Of a stretch of 64,000 nucleotides of DNA, positions 1-11,247 are shown piece by piece. Each line of letters begins with the position of its first letter. Within the stretch, counting starts at the first letter, position 1. The position numbers and the translations under genes were made by a program. The stretch is taken from positions 20,237,564-20,301,563 of the forward strand of contig NC_086036.1 of assembly GCF_036323735.1 (NCBI RefSeq), written 5' to 3'. The stretch is from Rattus norvegicus. Its lineage: Eukaryota > Chordata > Mammalia > Rodentia > Muridae. The notes beneath the pieces were generated by a model. That model ran no database searches. It saw only the letters and a list, made by a program, of their open reading frames with translations, and was not told the origin of the DNA.

Positions 1-357
1 AAAGAGAAAGTTCAGTTCATTTAATCAAGAAACAAAAACACAAAAATTAAGCATGATAAGATGAAAATTGCTTTTATAAGTAAGTAGAATTTTATTTAAA
101 TTAGAATATATTTTAAATACTTTGCCATGAAATTGAACACCCAGCTGTAACAATGGTCTGGAAAAATAAACCTATCAACCAACAAAGACAAGAAACTACA
201 GACAAGACAACCAACTACAGGCAAGAAAGAACATATTAATTACTATAAATATGTAGGACAAATATGCTGAGATCAATGTGTGTCAATGTTTTAGGATGCT
301 TATAAAGTAAATGTGTAAATGTATATTATTCATGTCTAGCACATGCAGGGAAGCCCT
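1..357. other. AT-rich sequence, no gene seen
   Basis: Unassigned AT-rich DNA. I see no repeat family, RNA gene or plausible frame. If the decayed frame at 358-674 is real, this stretch would be downstream of it on the minus strand, but no T-run marking a retroposed poly(A) tail is visible. Confidence 0.5.
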
Positions 358-674
358 CTAATCCAGTAATGCCTGCATCCTATCCTCCAGCTTCAACATC
401 TGCTCAGTGATTTTTGATGCTGCTGTCCATCCCTACATCTTCTATTTGATAGCTGCATAGGGAGATGAGTGAACTGTTCCGTGGTAGTGATAATTCTTGA
501 AAGACTGCACAGATGCATCAAGAAAGCACACATAGAGAAACCTCTTCTGTGAACGTCCCCTGAGCTTGCTGAACCCAAAGCAGGCTTCCTGTTGTGGTTG
601 CTCTCAAAGTGGTGACAGTCCATTGTGTCCTGGAAAAGGGATTGCCACTGAAAAAGGATATTTAAATCAATCAT
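358..674 (-). pseudogene. Possible decayed coding fragment, identity unknown
   Basis: On the minus strand two overlapping frames look more protein-like than the surroundings. One runs from about 570 down to a stop at 358-360 and ends in a helix-like segment (KITEQMLKLEDRMQALLD). It carries two in-frame stops about 25 and 23 codons before its end. The other, from 674 to 393, is open for 93 codons. A real protein would have to switch frame or lose the stops, so any gene here is broken. I do not recognise the protein. No splice structure, poly(A) tail or target-site duplication was seen to show retroposition, and this could simply be chance openness. Confidence 0.2.
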
Positions 675-1977
675 GTACCCTCAGGGTAGGTTGTCCCATG
701 AAGGCCCCAAGAGGTGGCATGACTTTCAAATCTCTGTGGTGTTATTTTAATGTCCACCAGCCCATGGTGGACCAATTATAATTTTTAATGCCACTGTGTT
801 ATGCTGAAGGTCATTGATGGTTGATGAAAAGTTGTTGGCTAAATTTTAGTGAACATTTGAATATAGCTAAAAATTATCAGAACATTGCTAACATTTATTG
901 AACACATTAGAGTGCCTAGCACTCTAAAGTATATATTTCTGTTATTCACTCTTCACAACAGGTTTATTAAAAGACTAAAGTATAATGCATTTATTTCATG
1001 ATTTTAAGTTGCTGGTATGGTGTTATCTTAAGTGATAGTCAGCAGTAGTATAATGAATTTTATGATTCATCTCTTTTTCTTACTAGTGGATCCTCAAACA
1101 TTTCATATTATCATATTTTATAACATCCATGGAATTCAGAAAGAATTGGCTAGAGAATTATTGACAATGAGTAAACATTCTTATCCTGGAGGCACTGATA
1201 TATTTCCAGGAGATTCTTATTTGGCAAGGAACAACTTAATATCCAACAGCCCAATCCTGATTTACTGTTCTCTGGTATGAAGGGCATCACATATGTTTTC
1301 TTAAAGATGATTTTAAATACAGCAAAGCACTTAAATTAGTTTATTATTTGAGAGTTTCCTATGTGCATATAAAGTATTTGGAGCAAATCTACCAATCCTC
1401 TTTTCTCTCGTTCGATCCCATTCTTCGGCTCATATTTTTCAAAACCTACGTGCTTTAACCACCCTTCTGACCCACCACCCACCAGAGGTGGTGGAAAAGA
1501 AAAGCTAATCAGGCAAAGGAGGATGTGGTCCTGGTTAGAAATAGTTTTCTGGAGTGATTCCATTCTGCATCATCAGGATATCAGTAGTTCAGTTCACACA
1601 AATAAGCAACAGTAGTTCTATCTACTCTCAAACACCATTTACACTGCAGTGGCAGTTTAATCCAGAAGAAACCACAAGGCTCTTCAAATTGGCCTAAGTC
1701 CACAAAAAACTGCAAGAAGTCACTGGAATACCACCAGAAGTTCTTTGGTGGCATTTTTCTCTAAGAATGGCAAGGTACCACAGAGTTTTGTCCACTGTCT
1801 ATTGGTTTATGCTTATAACCTTTCCAAATATCACGTTTGATCAAATGTCCGCTATCGCAAAATTTCTCATGCCCCTTTTCCAGGAAGCTTTCAGAAAAGC
1901 ACCACCTATTTGTTCTCATCAAAACATCCTCCCATGTGTCTGCGTCAGCAAAAATATCCTCACATGAGACAGTTTCC
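675..1977. other. Unassigned sequence before an A-rich block; possible retrocopy
   Basis: No gene is recognised. Sequence from about 1560 to 1975 is less AT-biased than its neighbours and runs directly into the A-rich block at 1978. That is the layout of a plus-strand retroposed transcript or repeat 3' end. Its left border and a target-site duplication could not be found, and the short frames on both strands (for example 1767-1967 plus) have no recognisable domain. Confidence 0.3.
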
Positions 1978-2126
1978 AAAAAAAAAAAAAGAATCACATG
2001 GAACAACTGAGTTGCCAAAAAAAAACAAAAAAAAAAAACAAAAAACAAAAAACCAAAAAAAAAACAAAAAAAAACAAAAAACAAAAACAAAAAAAAACAA
2101 AAACAAAAACAAAAACAAAAAAAAAC
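1978..2126 (+). repeat. A-rich / (AAAAC)n low-complexity block
   Basis: An initial run of about 12 A, then 26 bases of ordinary sequence, then about 110 bases of A-runs punctuated by single C. This is the usual look of an old, C-mutated poly(A) tail. The Lys/Asn/Gln frames on the plus strand and Phe/Leu/Cys frames on the minus strand are translations of this tract, not proteins. Confidence 0.9.
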
Positions 2127-4159
2127 CAGAAATTTCCACTTCATCTTCCCACCCACTCCACTCCACCTCCTTCTCCAAACTTGATATGATAATTGTTTTC
2201 ATTTTAACTGACTTAATCCCCCTTAGCATAACTTGTGGAGAACCATTGCTGCAGTGTTTGTAGCTTGTCAGGACCCACCACTTTGAAGAAAACTGACTCT
2301 TACTCTCCAAAGAGGGAGATAGGTACTCAATGTATAAAGACCAGATAAGATAGTCCTCTCAGCTCTGTGTCTAATGAGTGTGAAGAGAATAAGCCCCCAG
2401 CCACAGGTTTATTGATGTATATAATTCTAGGTAAGAGGTGAGCTGGCAAAAGGAGATGCCTTAATAGGTATCATAGACAAGACAAGAAAGATGTGTAAAT
2501 CTCACAGTGTGCAGTATTAGAAAACCTTTTATTAATTCTCTTTCTTATTTTTATTTTTGTAGATTGTCATCATACATAGATTTACTATATATATCATTAT
2601 AATATATCATTAAATATATATCATTATATTTCATTACTATATTTTTGTAATTCTCTAATTATAGCAAATCCAGTTCAGCGAATCTCTGTTGCTAAGTTTC
2701 TCTATTGTCATATATTCCATTTTGTGGTTTATGGACCCACATTTTCCTATTTAATGAATTTGTATATGAACACACATGGCATGCTTTATGTAGAGATTCC
2801 TATGTGTGTATAAATGCATATCATTTTGTAAGACACATTCTCTGCTTCTAGTCTGTAGGGAGCACAAAACCCTATACCTTTAACTGAAACACACAGTAAG
2901 GCAGACAAGAATTTTCCACTGGTGCATTGGTCTTAATGTACTGATAGACTATAAAGCATAACCGTCACTGGGGAAGGACTATGGTTCAAGACTGAGTGCA
3001 AGTTGTATGAAAGGTGAAACACAAATGAAAATCAGATGTCTTGATTTTGCAGTGATGTCTTTCTGAAAAGACACAGAGGTAAGCAATAAGCTAAGGAACA
3101 ATATTAAAGCAGTGAAGTCTGCATTTTTATGTGATGTGGTCTTTTTATAATATCTTTCTGGGACTCACTTATTTTCTCTCTATCAGAGAAATCTCCAGTA
3201 TGCCTGGCACTGAGTTATAGTAAAAAGAAAAGAAAAGATAGGACAAATATAAACAATGTCTATCACGTGTGTCACAGTACCCAATGTAAGAGCAAGTTTA
3301 AATAGGTCTGCATCTAAAAATCAATAGCCTGTGTAACCAGATTCCTTAAAATCCTAGCGAAGCTGGGTAAAATGCAGGAATCCTAACTATCAGGAGGCTT
3401 TGCTGTGAGGTTGAAGGCATCTCATGGAATGGTGATTCATTTGGCTTCTGCCACAGTCAACAGTGCACAAATAATCCATCTTAAGCATTCATTCACCTTC
3501 ATCCACAAGTCCACGGGTGTGGACTTCCTCAACAACACAAGCTCTGTGGGTATGAACCCTCTCCTTTTTCTCTTTCAATGCAGGAATGTTCATGTCTACA
3601 GGAGCAGCAACAGAAGCCAGTAGAAAACCGTCAATTTTTAATTTTTCTCATAGCCACTATGCAAGGATTAGTGGTGCAGGATGCTAAAAGAAAGTTCTGT
3701 CTGGGAAGAAACTTGGTTGTAGCTGGGATTCCGCAAGGTCGAAAAGCTCCATTTGCCAATATTACTGGCTTGAAACCAAAAGACTGTACTGTAAGGGAGG
3801 AGAATAACAAGCACTGGTGAGAAATCTTTTGGGAAAGGACAAAAGAGTAGTTTGGTTTTTTTCCAAAACTGATGAGTCACCACTCAGTACAATGGCGACA
3901 TAGTAGCTCAGCAAACACACAGGGTTGTGTTTCATAGAAACTATACGTTCCATTGTAATTCATAATTTTATGTAAAAACATATAATATCAGTTATATTTT
4001 TCAGCTACCTAATGATGTCAAATGTTCTGAAGCTGTGGATAGATTCTACAAAAATGAACATTGGGTTATATATAATCTGAATATTGAGTGTATTGATATT
4101 GCATCTAGGCTGAAGTGTTACTTGTTACCAGGATATATGAGATTATCTTATCTGTTTAA
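2127..4159. other. Unassigned AT-rich sequence, no gene seen
   Basis: Includes an AT-dinucleotide-rich patch around 2580-2645. The only frames are under 80 codons and overlap each other on both strands (3405-3953) without recognisable domains. No RNA gene or clear repeat family was identified. Confidence 0.5.
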
Positions 4160-4163
4160 GTGT

Positions 4164-4204
<41 letters not shown>

Positions 4205-4209
4205 CGCGC
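4160..4209. repeat. (TG)n followed by a CG/TG alternating run
   Basis: About 35 bases of TG repeat (one TA interruption) pass without break into about 15 bases of alternating CG and TG. The whole block is alternating purine-pyrimidine, the sequence class that forms left-handed Z-DNA under negative supercoiling. Confidence 0.95.
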
Positions 4210-4210
4210 A

Positions 4211-4442
4211 AGAGAGAAAGAGACAGAGAGAGAAAGAGATCCAGAGAGACAGAGAGAGAGATAGAGAGACACAGAGACAGAGAGACAGAGAGAGAAAGAG
4301 ATCCAGAGAGACAGAGAGAGAGAGACAGAGAGACACAAAGAGAGACAGAGAAAGAGACAGATATAGAGAGACCGAGATGTAGAAGAAAAACAAGGGAGAC
4401 AGAGACAGACACAGACATAGACAATAGACATAGATACAGACT
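4211..4442. repeat. (GAGACA)n-type purine-rich microsatellite
   Basis: About 230 bases built from GA, GACA and GAGACA units, degenerating to GACATA at the right end. A phrase of more than 30 bases beginning AGAGAAAGAGATCCAGAGAG occurs at 4229 and again at 4291, so the array grew partly by a 62-base duplication. Frames rich in Arg/Glu (plus) and Ser/Leu (minus) are translations of this repeat. Confidence 0.95.
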
Positions 4443-5775
4443 TTCTATATAGCCTTCTTTATAAAATACAAATTAATAAGAGAGTTCCAGACAACATTCG
4501 TAAGCCCTGTCCCCAGTCGGCCACTTCAAAGCTGGGCTTTCTCTCATTGTAAGATAAGGGCAGTTGTATAAGACACATGTAGGTGTGGATGCTCTTGGTT
4601 TCTTGTGGCTTGTTAGTACTCACCGAGATGAGAACTTATACAACGTCAGGAGGAAGATGTCGCAATGTGACACCTATTATTCCTCTTCCATATCATCTCC
4701 ACCTGACTTTACTGCGCATCTAATTAGATTATTCTTCTCGATGGTGCAATTTAACTTTCTTCCATCCAAATGTAAATTGGCCTAGAAAATACACCAATCA
4801 AGTTCAATTTTGGAGAAAGGTTTCTTCAATGTTTTCCGTTATTTTCTCCCTTCTATCAGTTCAGACGAAAAAAAATCATTGTGTGCCCAGGGCTCTGTGA
4901 TCCAGACTGAACTGGCCCATAGCAAGTGTGAAATTTCTTTGAAGTCTTCCGTTTTATCTCAAAAATTCATGCATATCTTGCATTTTATTCCATAATATAT
5001 TGATATTTGTTGTAATATAAAAAATGTTTAAATTACTTCTCAGTTCACTTTCTCAAATTTTTATGCTGAAAATTGGAAGCTCCAGGAAGCTAACCTCTGT
5101 TTATTCTTCTGGTTCATGGATTGACAGTGACTGCAATGTATGTCTGCTCACAAGACTTGAGAAGTTTAAACATAGTAGAAGTTAGAATTCTTGCTAATAG
5201 GACATGTGCCGCAGAGGCCAGACCCTGTGGGTGCCTTTCCATGATAGACTGCCTATAGCCATGTGGTATATCTACGTAAGCAACACAAAGTTCACTTATG
5301 AATTTCTTAGATTAAGGTTGTATGATTTTCACTTGAATCTCATTTTCCCAGTTCATTTCACACATTGGATAGTCCTGGGTGTTAACATCGAATTGGCAAT
5401 GGGTGATATATTTTTGATTTTACCCATAAGCCTTCAGATATAATGCCATGGATTAGAAGAGCTTTTATGAGCAGCCTTACCCAGTCCATACACAGTATGT
5501 ATGTAGCGTTTCACTCCTCATGTGTGTACTTAATTAGAAACTTACACTAAGGTGTATAAGTGGCTGTTACCACCTAATGTCTGTATTAATTAGCAAATTT
5601 GATTAATCAGTTAAAGCTGAAATGTGAAGTTTCTTCTTTTCAATTGTGCTGCGCTCTTTCTTGGGAGTAATCCTCAATTATAAAAAATCAATGGAGTCCA
5701 GTACTTGAGAAAATCACTATTAATTTTATCACTAGTGTTATTTTTACATATTGATGTTTCCATTCTCCTTTCCCC
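4443..5775. other. Unassigned sequence, no gene seen
   Basis: Ordinary AT-rich DNA with frames under 80 codons and no recognisable product. No RNA gene or clear repeat family was identified. Confidence 0.5.
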
Positions 5776-5957
5776 CTCTGTCTCTCTCTGTCTCTCTCTG
5801 TCTCTCTGTCTCTCTCTGTCTCTGTCTCTCTGTCTCTCTCTCTCTCTTTCTGTGTGTGTGCTATGTGTGCATAAATTTGTGTGTGAGCGTGTGTGTCTGT
5901 GTGTGTACATGTGTGTGTGCATGTGTGTATGTGAAAATCTGTGTATGTGTGTGTATT
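5776..5957. repeat. (TCTCTG)n then (TG)n compound microsatellite
   Basis: A pyrimidine-rich array of CTCTGT/TCTCTG units (5776-5850) passes into an impure TG array (5851-5957). It is roughly the reverse-complement theme of the GACA array at 4211-4442, on the opposite strand. Confidence 0.95.
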
Positions 5958-6831
5958 CGAGAAGACATTAAAAGTTTGTTCTTTCTAAGCACATCTGTTT
6001 AAAACTGTTTGTATACATGTTTCATCTTTAACTGATATGAAACTGTCATTTTTGTACCAGGCTAGCCTGAGCTGTTTTGAATGAACGTCATTGTTGGTGA
6101 ATACTGGAAAGGGTAACAAAGACAGGAGAAGCTGACAGTAAGAGAGCTTTCTGCAGGTCATGTGGACCATCTAGATACCAGTGACATACTCTGTGGTAGC
6201 TGAGTCCCCACCATGCTCTCACAGAGCTGTCTTTTGACGATTGCCTTTTTAGATGGAGTAGAATTTTGGGATGGGAGGAGTCTATATTTCATTAGTTCTT
6301 CTGAACAAGATGAAAACAACCAAAAATATATAAATTGTAGCACCAACTTTAAATGTTATATTCGTATACTAGGGGTTTTCTACCTTTCATAGGTTAAATC
6401 TGACAGTTGGGGTAAGATACATATACATATAAGAGGGAAAATAAATATTTCAACTTTCTTTATGTGTTGTTCTCTAGCCTTCAATATAATTAAAATTCAT
6501 TTGCCTTGCTGTTCAGTCAAATAAAGGGATGCTTGAGAAATATCTCTATGAAATTTTTGTTTCTTATCCTTTGCTCTTTGTGAGCTTTGACTTTTTCTGT
6601 TTAATCATTGTCCACACGTTCATTCCAGTGTCAGAGAACCATGAATTAGAAAATTGGCTATGGAATTGTCTACTTCTCATAGTTTTGTCTTGTTTGGTTT
6701 TATACAGCTGTTAAACCATGTAAAGGAAAAAGTGAACTATTTTGTTTTATGTCTGATAGGAGTGTGTGGGATGTGTATGAGCCTCCTTGAGAGGAACACA
6801 CCAGTTAATGGCAATATACCTGTGTGGGTGA
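5958..6831. other. Unassigned sequence, no gene seen
   Basis: AT-rich DNA with frames under 65 codons. Nothing recognised on either strand. Confidence 0.5.
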
Positions 6832-6833
6832 AT

Positions 6834-6874
<41 letters not shown>
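6832..6874. repeat. (TG)n microsatellite
   Basis: Nearly uninterrupted TG dinucleotide run of about 40 bases. Confidence 0.98.
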
Positions 6875-6875
<1 letters not shown>

Positions 6876-8317
6876 AAAATGCCACACCAACACAGTATCA
6901 CATTAGAGATTTAAATGTATTCAGTTCATGGTTATCAACTATTGTCCGATAGGATTCTTCTGACTTCTACTGGAAAAATCTGTATAATCTCTTGGTATTT
7001 AGGTACTGTCCCTTTGCCTTCTTAAATCTTTGAGAATGACACCAGTCTTTCACACTAGGCTTTGATACTTTTTATTTGCCTTCAAGATACAACATTGGAG
7101 GCGGTCACTTGGATTTCACTCTTATAACACCTTTTATACCACAAGCTAAGGATCACTACGGTGGTCTTCTGGAAGACATTTCCATGTTAATAAAGCATTT
7201 AAGGATGATTAATGACTGCTGTACAGATCCTGGAACCCTGGGAAACCATTAAGTGTCAAATACCTAGTATTCTTTAACTCCCGATTAACCCAGTTCTGCT
7301 AGCTCCATGTGCTTTGAGTATGCGAACATATTAAAGATAGAGTCTATCTATAGAACAGAGACCTTGAAAACGTTTGGGATTTTTCACTTCAGCAAATGCA
7401 TACTGCCATAAACTTCTGTAGACCCATTTGAATTTGAAGCAGGTAAACTCATAACACATACCTGGGATTCTTGAAACACATGCTCCATCAATTGTAATTT
7501 GCGGCTAAAAAAAAAAAGAATCACATTCAGAAATAGACAAATAATTGTGACCATTTTAAAATGTAGCTGACCTGTACTTTCAGATAATCCACTATTGATA
7601 TTCTTTATTTCATAAATTGAGAAATTAACTTCTTAGTATCCTATACACCAATTATGAACGTCTAGCTCACTGGCTGGTGCCTCACTTATTTTGCAATTCT
7701 TACAGGGAATATCATTCTTTGTGACTTCTGTGACCATATAAGTGTGTTTTTTTTCTTAGATTGCATCAGAACCCTGGCATATGCCTCAGTTTCATTTATG
7801 AGACAACTTTAATGTATTATCAATTTTATCAAACCAAGATTGCATCTACTTACATGGTTGCCCAGACCAACTTTTATGATAATACTGGTATTATTCCTTT
7901 GATTTACTTCAGACCAACACTGCTTTACTACTGACATGCAAATTATATGTTAATTTTATTCTCGCTGTTAGATCTGACACGAAGAGCTTGAATGTTTTAT
8001 GGACTGTGTTTGTTCTTTCAAATGCCCATCTGTACCTGTGCAGGGTTTTCATAACAGGTGAGGCAATGCCCTCAGAATTAGATATTTCTAATAAATAATT
8101 TATCACTCAGAACTTGATCGTCTTGGCTATGGTCCTAATTATAAGCATTTTTCTAACAATTTATAGAGGGTTGAAAACAATAAAAATTTTCTTCAGTTAC
8201 TCTTGGTGGTGCTTATCACTGTTTCTACTTCATTCTTGAAAAACTCTTGTGTAATTCTACCTTTAACTTTACAAGAAATTCATTAAAATTTAAACCTAAA
8301 AATGGTTCATTTTATTT
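6875..8317. other. Unassigned sequence, no gene seen
   Basis: AT-rich DNA containing an 11-base A run at 7507. No repeat family, RNA gene or plausible coding frame was recognised. Confidence 0.5.
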
Positions 8318-8345
8318 GTTTGTTTGTTTGTTTATGTGTTTGTTT
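8318..8345. repeat. (TTTG)n short tandem repeat
   Basis: Several TTTG units just left of the antisense L1 block. It may be the reverse-complement remnant of that element's A-rich tail. Confidence 0.85.
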
Positions 8346-9870
8346 TGAACTACATTTTATGTTGGCATTTTTAAGTTTTTGAGATTGAAATATAATTACA
8401 ACATTTTTTGTCTCCCTGCAAATCCTCTCATATAATTCTCCCTGCTCTCCTTCAACTTCATAGCTTCTTTTTAAATCAATTCTTATTGCATATATATGTG
8501 TATATGTATATGCTATAAATATATCTTCCTAAATATAACCTGGTCTGTCTGTGTGATGCTAGTTGCATATATGTTTCTAGGAATGACTATTGGACACTGG
8601 TAAACACATTGTATTCTCTTCCCTGAGGAAGACAACCTCTGCTGCTCCCACATTGCTTGGTTACATGTAGTTCTTGTGTAGGACTAGGACTTCATATGCT
8701 TTATTTAGATATCCACTTTGGTATTTCCAATGGAGTCATTCTTGTTCAGGTCACATTTAGGTAGCCATGTTGATGAGACTATGGGTGGAACTTTTGATAC
8801 TTCTTGGAAACGTAATCTCACATCAAACTCCCTGATCCTTTGGCTTTTCAAATTTTATGGCCTATCTTTTCCAATTTTTTCCTGAGCCTTTGATGTCAGA
8901 AAGTTTTTTAGATGTATCCATTTGGACTTGGCTCTATGACTCTGTGTTTTGAATGGTTATAGTATTATATTAGTGGTCTCTATCAGTTTCAAGAAGTAAT
9001 TTCCTTAAAGAGTGGTGAAGACTACACTTATCTGGGAGTATAATGAATAGTTTGTCTAGAGTGTTGTTAGGGATTATGCTGATTTAGTTGTACGTTCTTC
9101 TTCAATAACCATGACTTCACTGAGTAGTTGACTGGTTTTTCTCTTCTTAAGTGGGTCTTCACTGCAATTAGAAAGCTGTTGGTTGCTCCCAGGTACCCAT
9201 TACATTACTGTACTTTTAGGTGCATTGTGTCATCCTAGTCTTTCATATGCTTCATAAATATCATAGCTATGAAGAGATGTTGATAACCTCAATTCAATGG
9301 GAGTTAACAGGGTGCCTTCTTGTACCAGAAAAGAAAGTCCTTGAAGAGAGACATATACTTGAGTTCCAGTTCAGGGGTCCCTTGTGCCATGTGAAGATTG
9401 TGATGTCTTCACCAACAAAAGTTGCTTTCAGACCTTGAGAGGTATTCATGAGTGATGGAAATAGACTTAAACTTTGGTAGTTTCTGTACAACCCTGCCCA
9501 GGAATTCAAAGGAGAACTTCTCATGTCTATTGGGTTATTTTTGAAGTGGTTTTTGACTCACAGAGGAATCATCTGTCCGATGGAATAAGTTCATTAAAAC
9601 TGTATTTTTATAATTATATACAAAATAGTGTTGTAGTATATTTTAGGTAAATAGTTCTTAGTTATCATTTCTTAGGGCATTCTCAAACATTAATATCATT
9701 ACTTTTCTTTCCTCCTACCTTATTCTGTATTTACTTCCTCTCCCTAAATAAAGAATTGGTTATTTTTCCATGTCCCCTATCAAGTAGTTTGAATCCTGCT
9801 ATTTTCCTTTACCCTGCTCCTCATGTTTTTCTGGAAAAGAGTATGCTCATACCTATTTCTTTGATTGAGA
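8346..9870 (-). mobile_element. Old Lx-type LINE-1 3' region, antisense
   Basis: The minus strand follows the 3' untranslated region of old murine (Lx-type) L1 elements over most of this span. The best-matching parts are about 8560-9150 and 9350-9540, recognised from the family consensus by eye. The copy is heavily mutated, and its open frames are UTR translations with no meaning. The match weakens after about 9600, and sequence up to 9870 is only probably the same element. A younger L1 begins at 9871. Confidence 0.65.
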
Positions 9871-9888
9871 TCTTCCCCATTGTCTTCT
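9871..9888. repeat. Probable target-site duplication, left copy
   Basis: Reads TCTTCCCCATTGTCTTCT. It matches 11231-11247 with a few substitutions and directly abuts the T-run that represents the L1 poly(A) tail. In the element's orientation it starts AGAAGAC, compatible with an L1 endonuclease-type site. Confidence 0.55.
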
Positions 9889-11230
9889 TTTTTTCTATCT
9901 CTTTTTTTCTTTTATTGGATATTTTCTTTATTAACATTTCAAAAGTTATCCCCTTTCCCAGTTTCCCCTCCAGAAACCCCATATCCCATCTCCAGTCCCC
10001 CTGCTTCTATGTGGGTGCTCCCCTAGCTACCCACTCCCCCCCGTACCCCCGCCCTGACATATCCCTACCCTGGCGTATCGAGCCTTCTCAGGACCAAGAG
10101 CTTCTCCTCCAATTGACACCCAACAAGGCCATCCTCTGCTGCACATGCAGCTGGAACGATTGGTCCATTCCTGTGTACTCTTGGGATGGTGGTTTAGTCC
10201 CGGATAGCTCTGGGGGGGGGGTATGGTTGTTTAATATTGTTGTTCTTTTTATGGTGTTGCAAAAGTGTTCAGCTCCTTCAGTCCTTTCTCCGGGTCTTCC
10301 ATTGGGGACCCTGTGCTCAGTTCAATGGTTGGCTACAAGCATCTGCCTCTGTATTTTTCAGGCTGTGGCAGAACCTCTTAGGAAACAGCTATATTAGACT
10401 CCTGTCAACATGCACTTCTTGGCTTGCACAATAGTGTCTGGGTTTGGTGACTGTAGGGGATGAATCCCCAGCTAGGGCAGTCTTCAGATGGTCTTTCCTT
10501 CAGTGTTTGCTTCACACTTGATGTCCATATTTCCTCCTGCGAGTATTTTGTTCCTCCTTCTAAGAAGGAATGAAGCATCCACATTTTGGTTTTTCTTCTT
10601 CTTGAGTTTCATATGGTCTGTAAATATTATTTTGGGTGTTCTGAGTTTCTCGTCTGAGCAATATCGAATGACTGTGAAACACCTAAAGAAATGTTCAACA
10701 TTCTTGGTCATCAGGAAAATGAAAATCAAAACAACCCTGAGATTTCATGTCATACCAGTCAGAATGGCTAAAATCAAAAAATTCAGGTGACAGCAGATAC
10801 TGGCAATGATGTGGAAAAAGAGGAACACTCCTCCATTGTTGGTGGGATTGCAAACTCATCTAAACACTGTGGAGATCCGTTTGGTGGTTCCTCAGAAAGT
10901 TGGACATTGTACTACTTAAGGACCCAGCTATACCTCTCCTGGGCATATACAAAAAGGTGCTCCAACATATAACAAGGAAACATCCTCCACTATATTCATG
11001 GCATTTTTATTTATAATAGCCAGAAGCTGGAAAGAACCCAGATGTCCTTCAACAGAGGAATGGATACAAATAATGTGTTTCATTCACACCATGGAGTAGT
11101 ACTCCGCTATTAAAAACAATGACTTCAGGTTATTCTTAGGCAAATGGATGGAATTGGAAAATATCATCTTTAGTGAGGTAACCCAATCACAAAAGAAAAC
11201 ACATGGTATATACTCACTGATAAGTGGATA

Positions 11231-11247
11231 TTTCTCCACTGTTTTCT
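11231..11247. repeat. Probable target-site duplication, right copy
   Basis: Reads TTTCTCCACTGTTTTCT, about 13 of 16 aligned bases identical to the left copy. In the element's orientation it begins AGAAAAC, as expected next to an L1 endonuclease nick. Confidence 0.55.

Larger units (their letters stand above)
9871..11247 (-). mobile_element. Twin-primed (internally inverted) LINE-1
   Basis: The left part (about 9905-10660) is an L1 3' end in antisense: 3'UTR, with the A-rich tail seen as T-runs at 9888-9915. The right part (about 10661-11232) is the end of L1 ORF2 in sense. It stops at the point in the L1 consensus (...TAAGTGGATATT) where the antisense part begins. An inverted 5' piece next to a normally oriented 3' piece meeting at one L1 coordinate is the signature of twin priming during target-primed reverse transcription. 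Outside lie similar 16-18-base direct repeats at 9871-9888 and 11231-11247, a probable degenerate target-site duplication. The ORF2 part is broken, so the copy is dead. Confidence 0.85.

Noticed and set aside
1761..2310. Phe/Leu-rich minus frames resembling membrane proteins
   Set aside because: The hydrophobic stretch is the complement of an A-rich tail, not a transmembrane segment.
4160..4452. Arg/Glu-rich and Ser/Leu-rich frames of 80-115 codons
   Set aside because: Translations of TG and GAGACA microsatellites.
9756..10397. 213-codon plus-strand open frame
   Set aside because: It crosses the antisense 3'UTR of the twin-primed L1 and the older L1 beside it. Openness comes from repeat sequence, with no domain.
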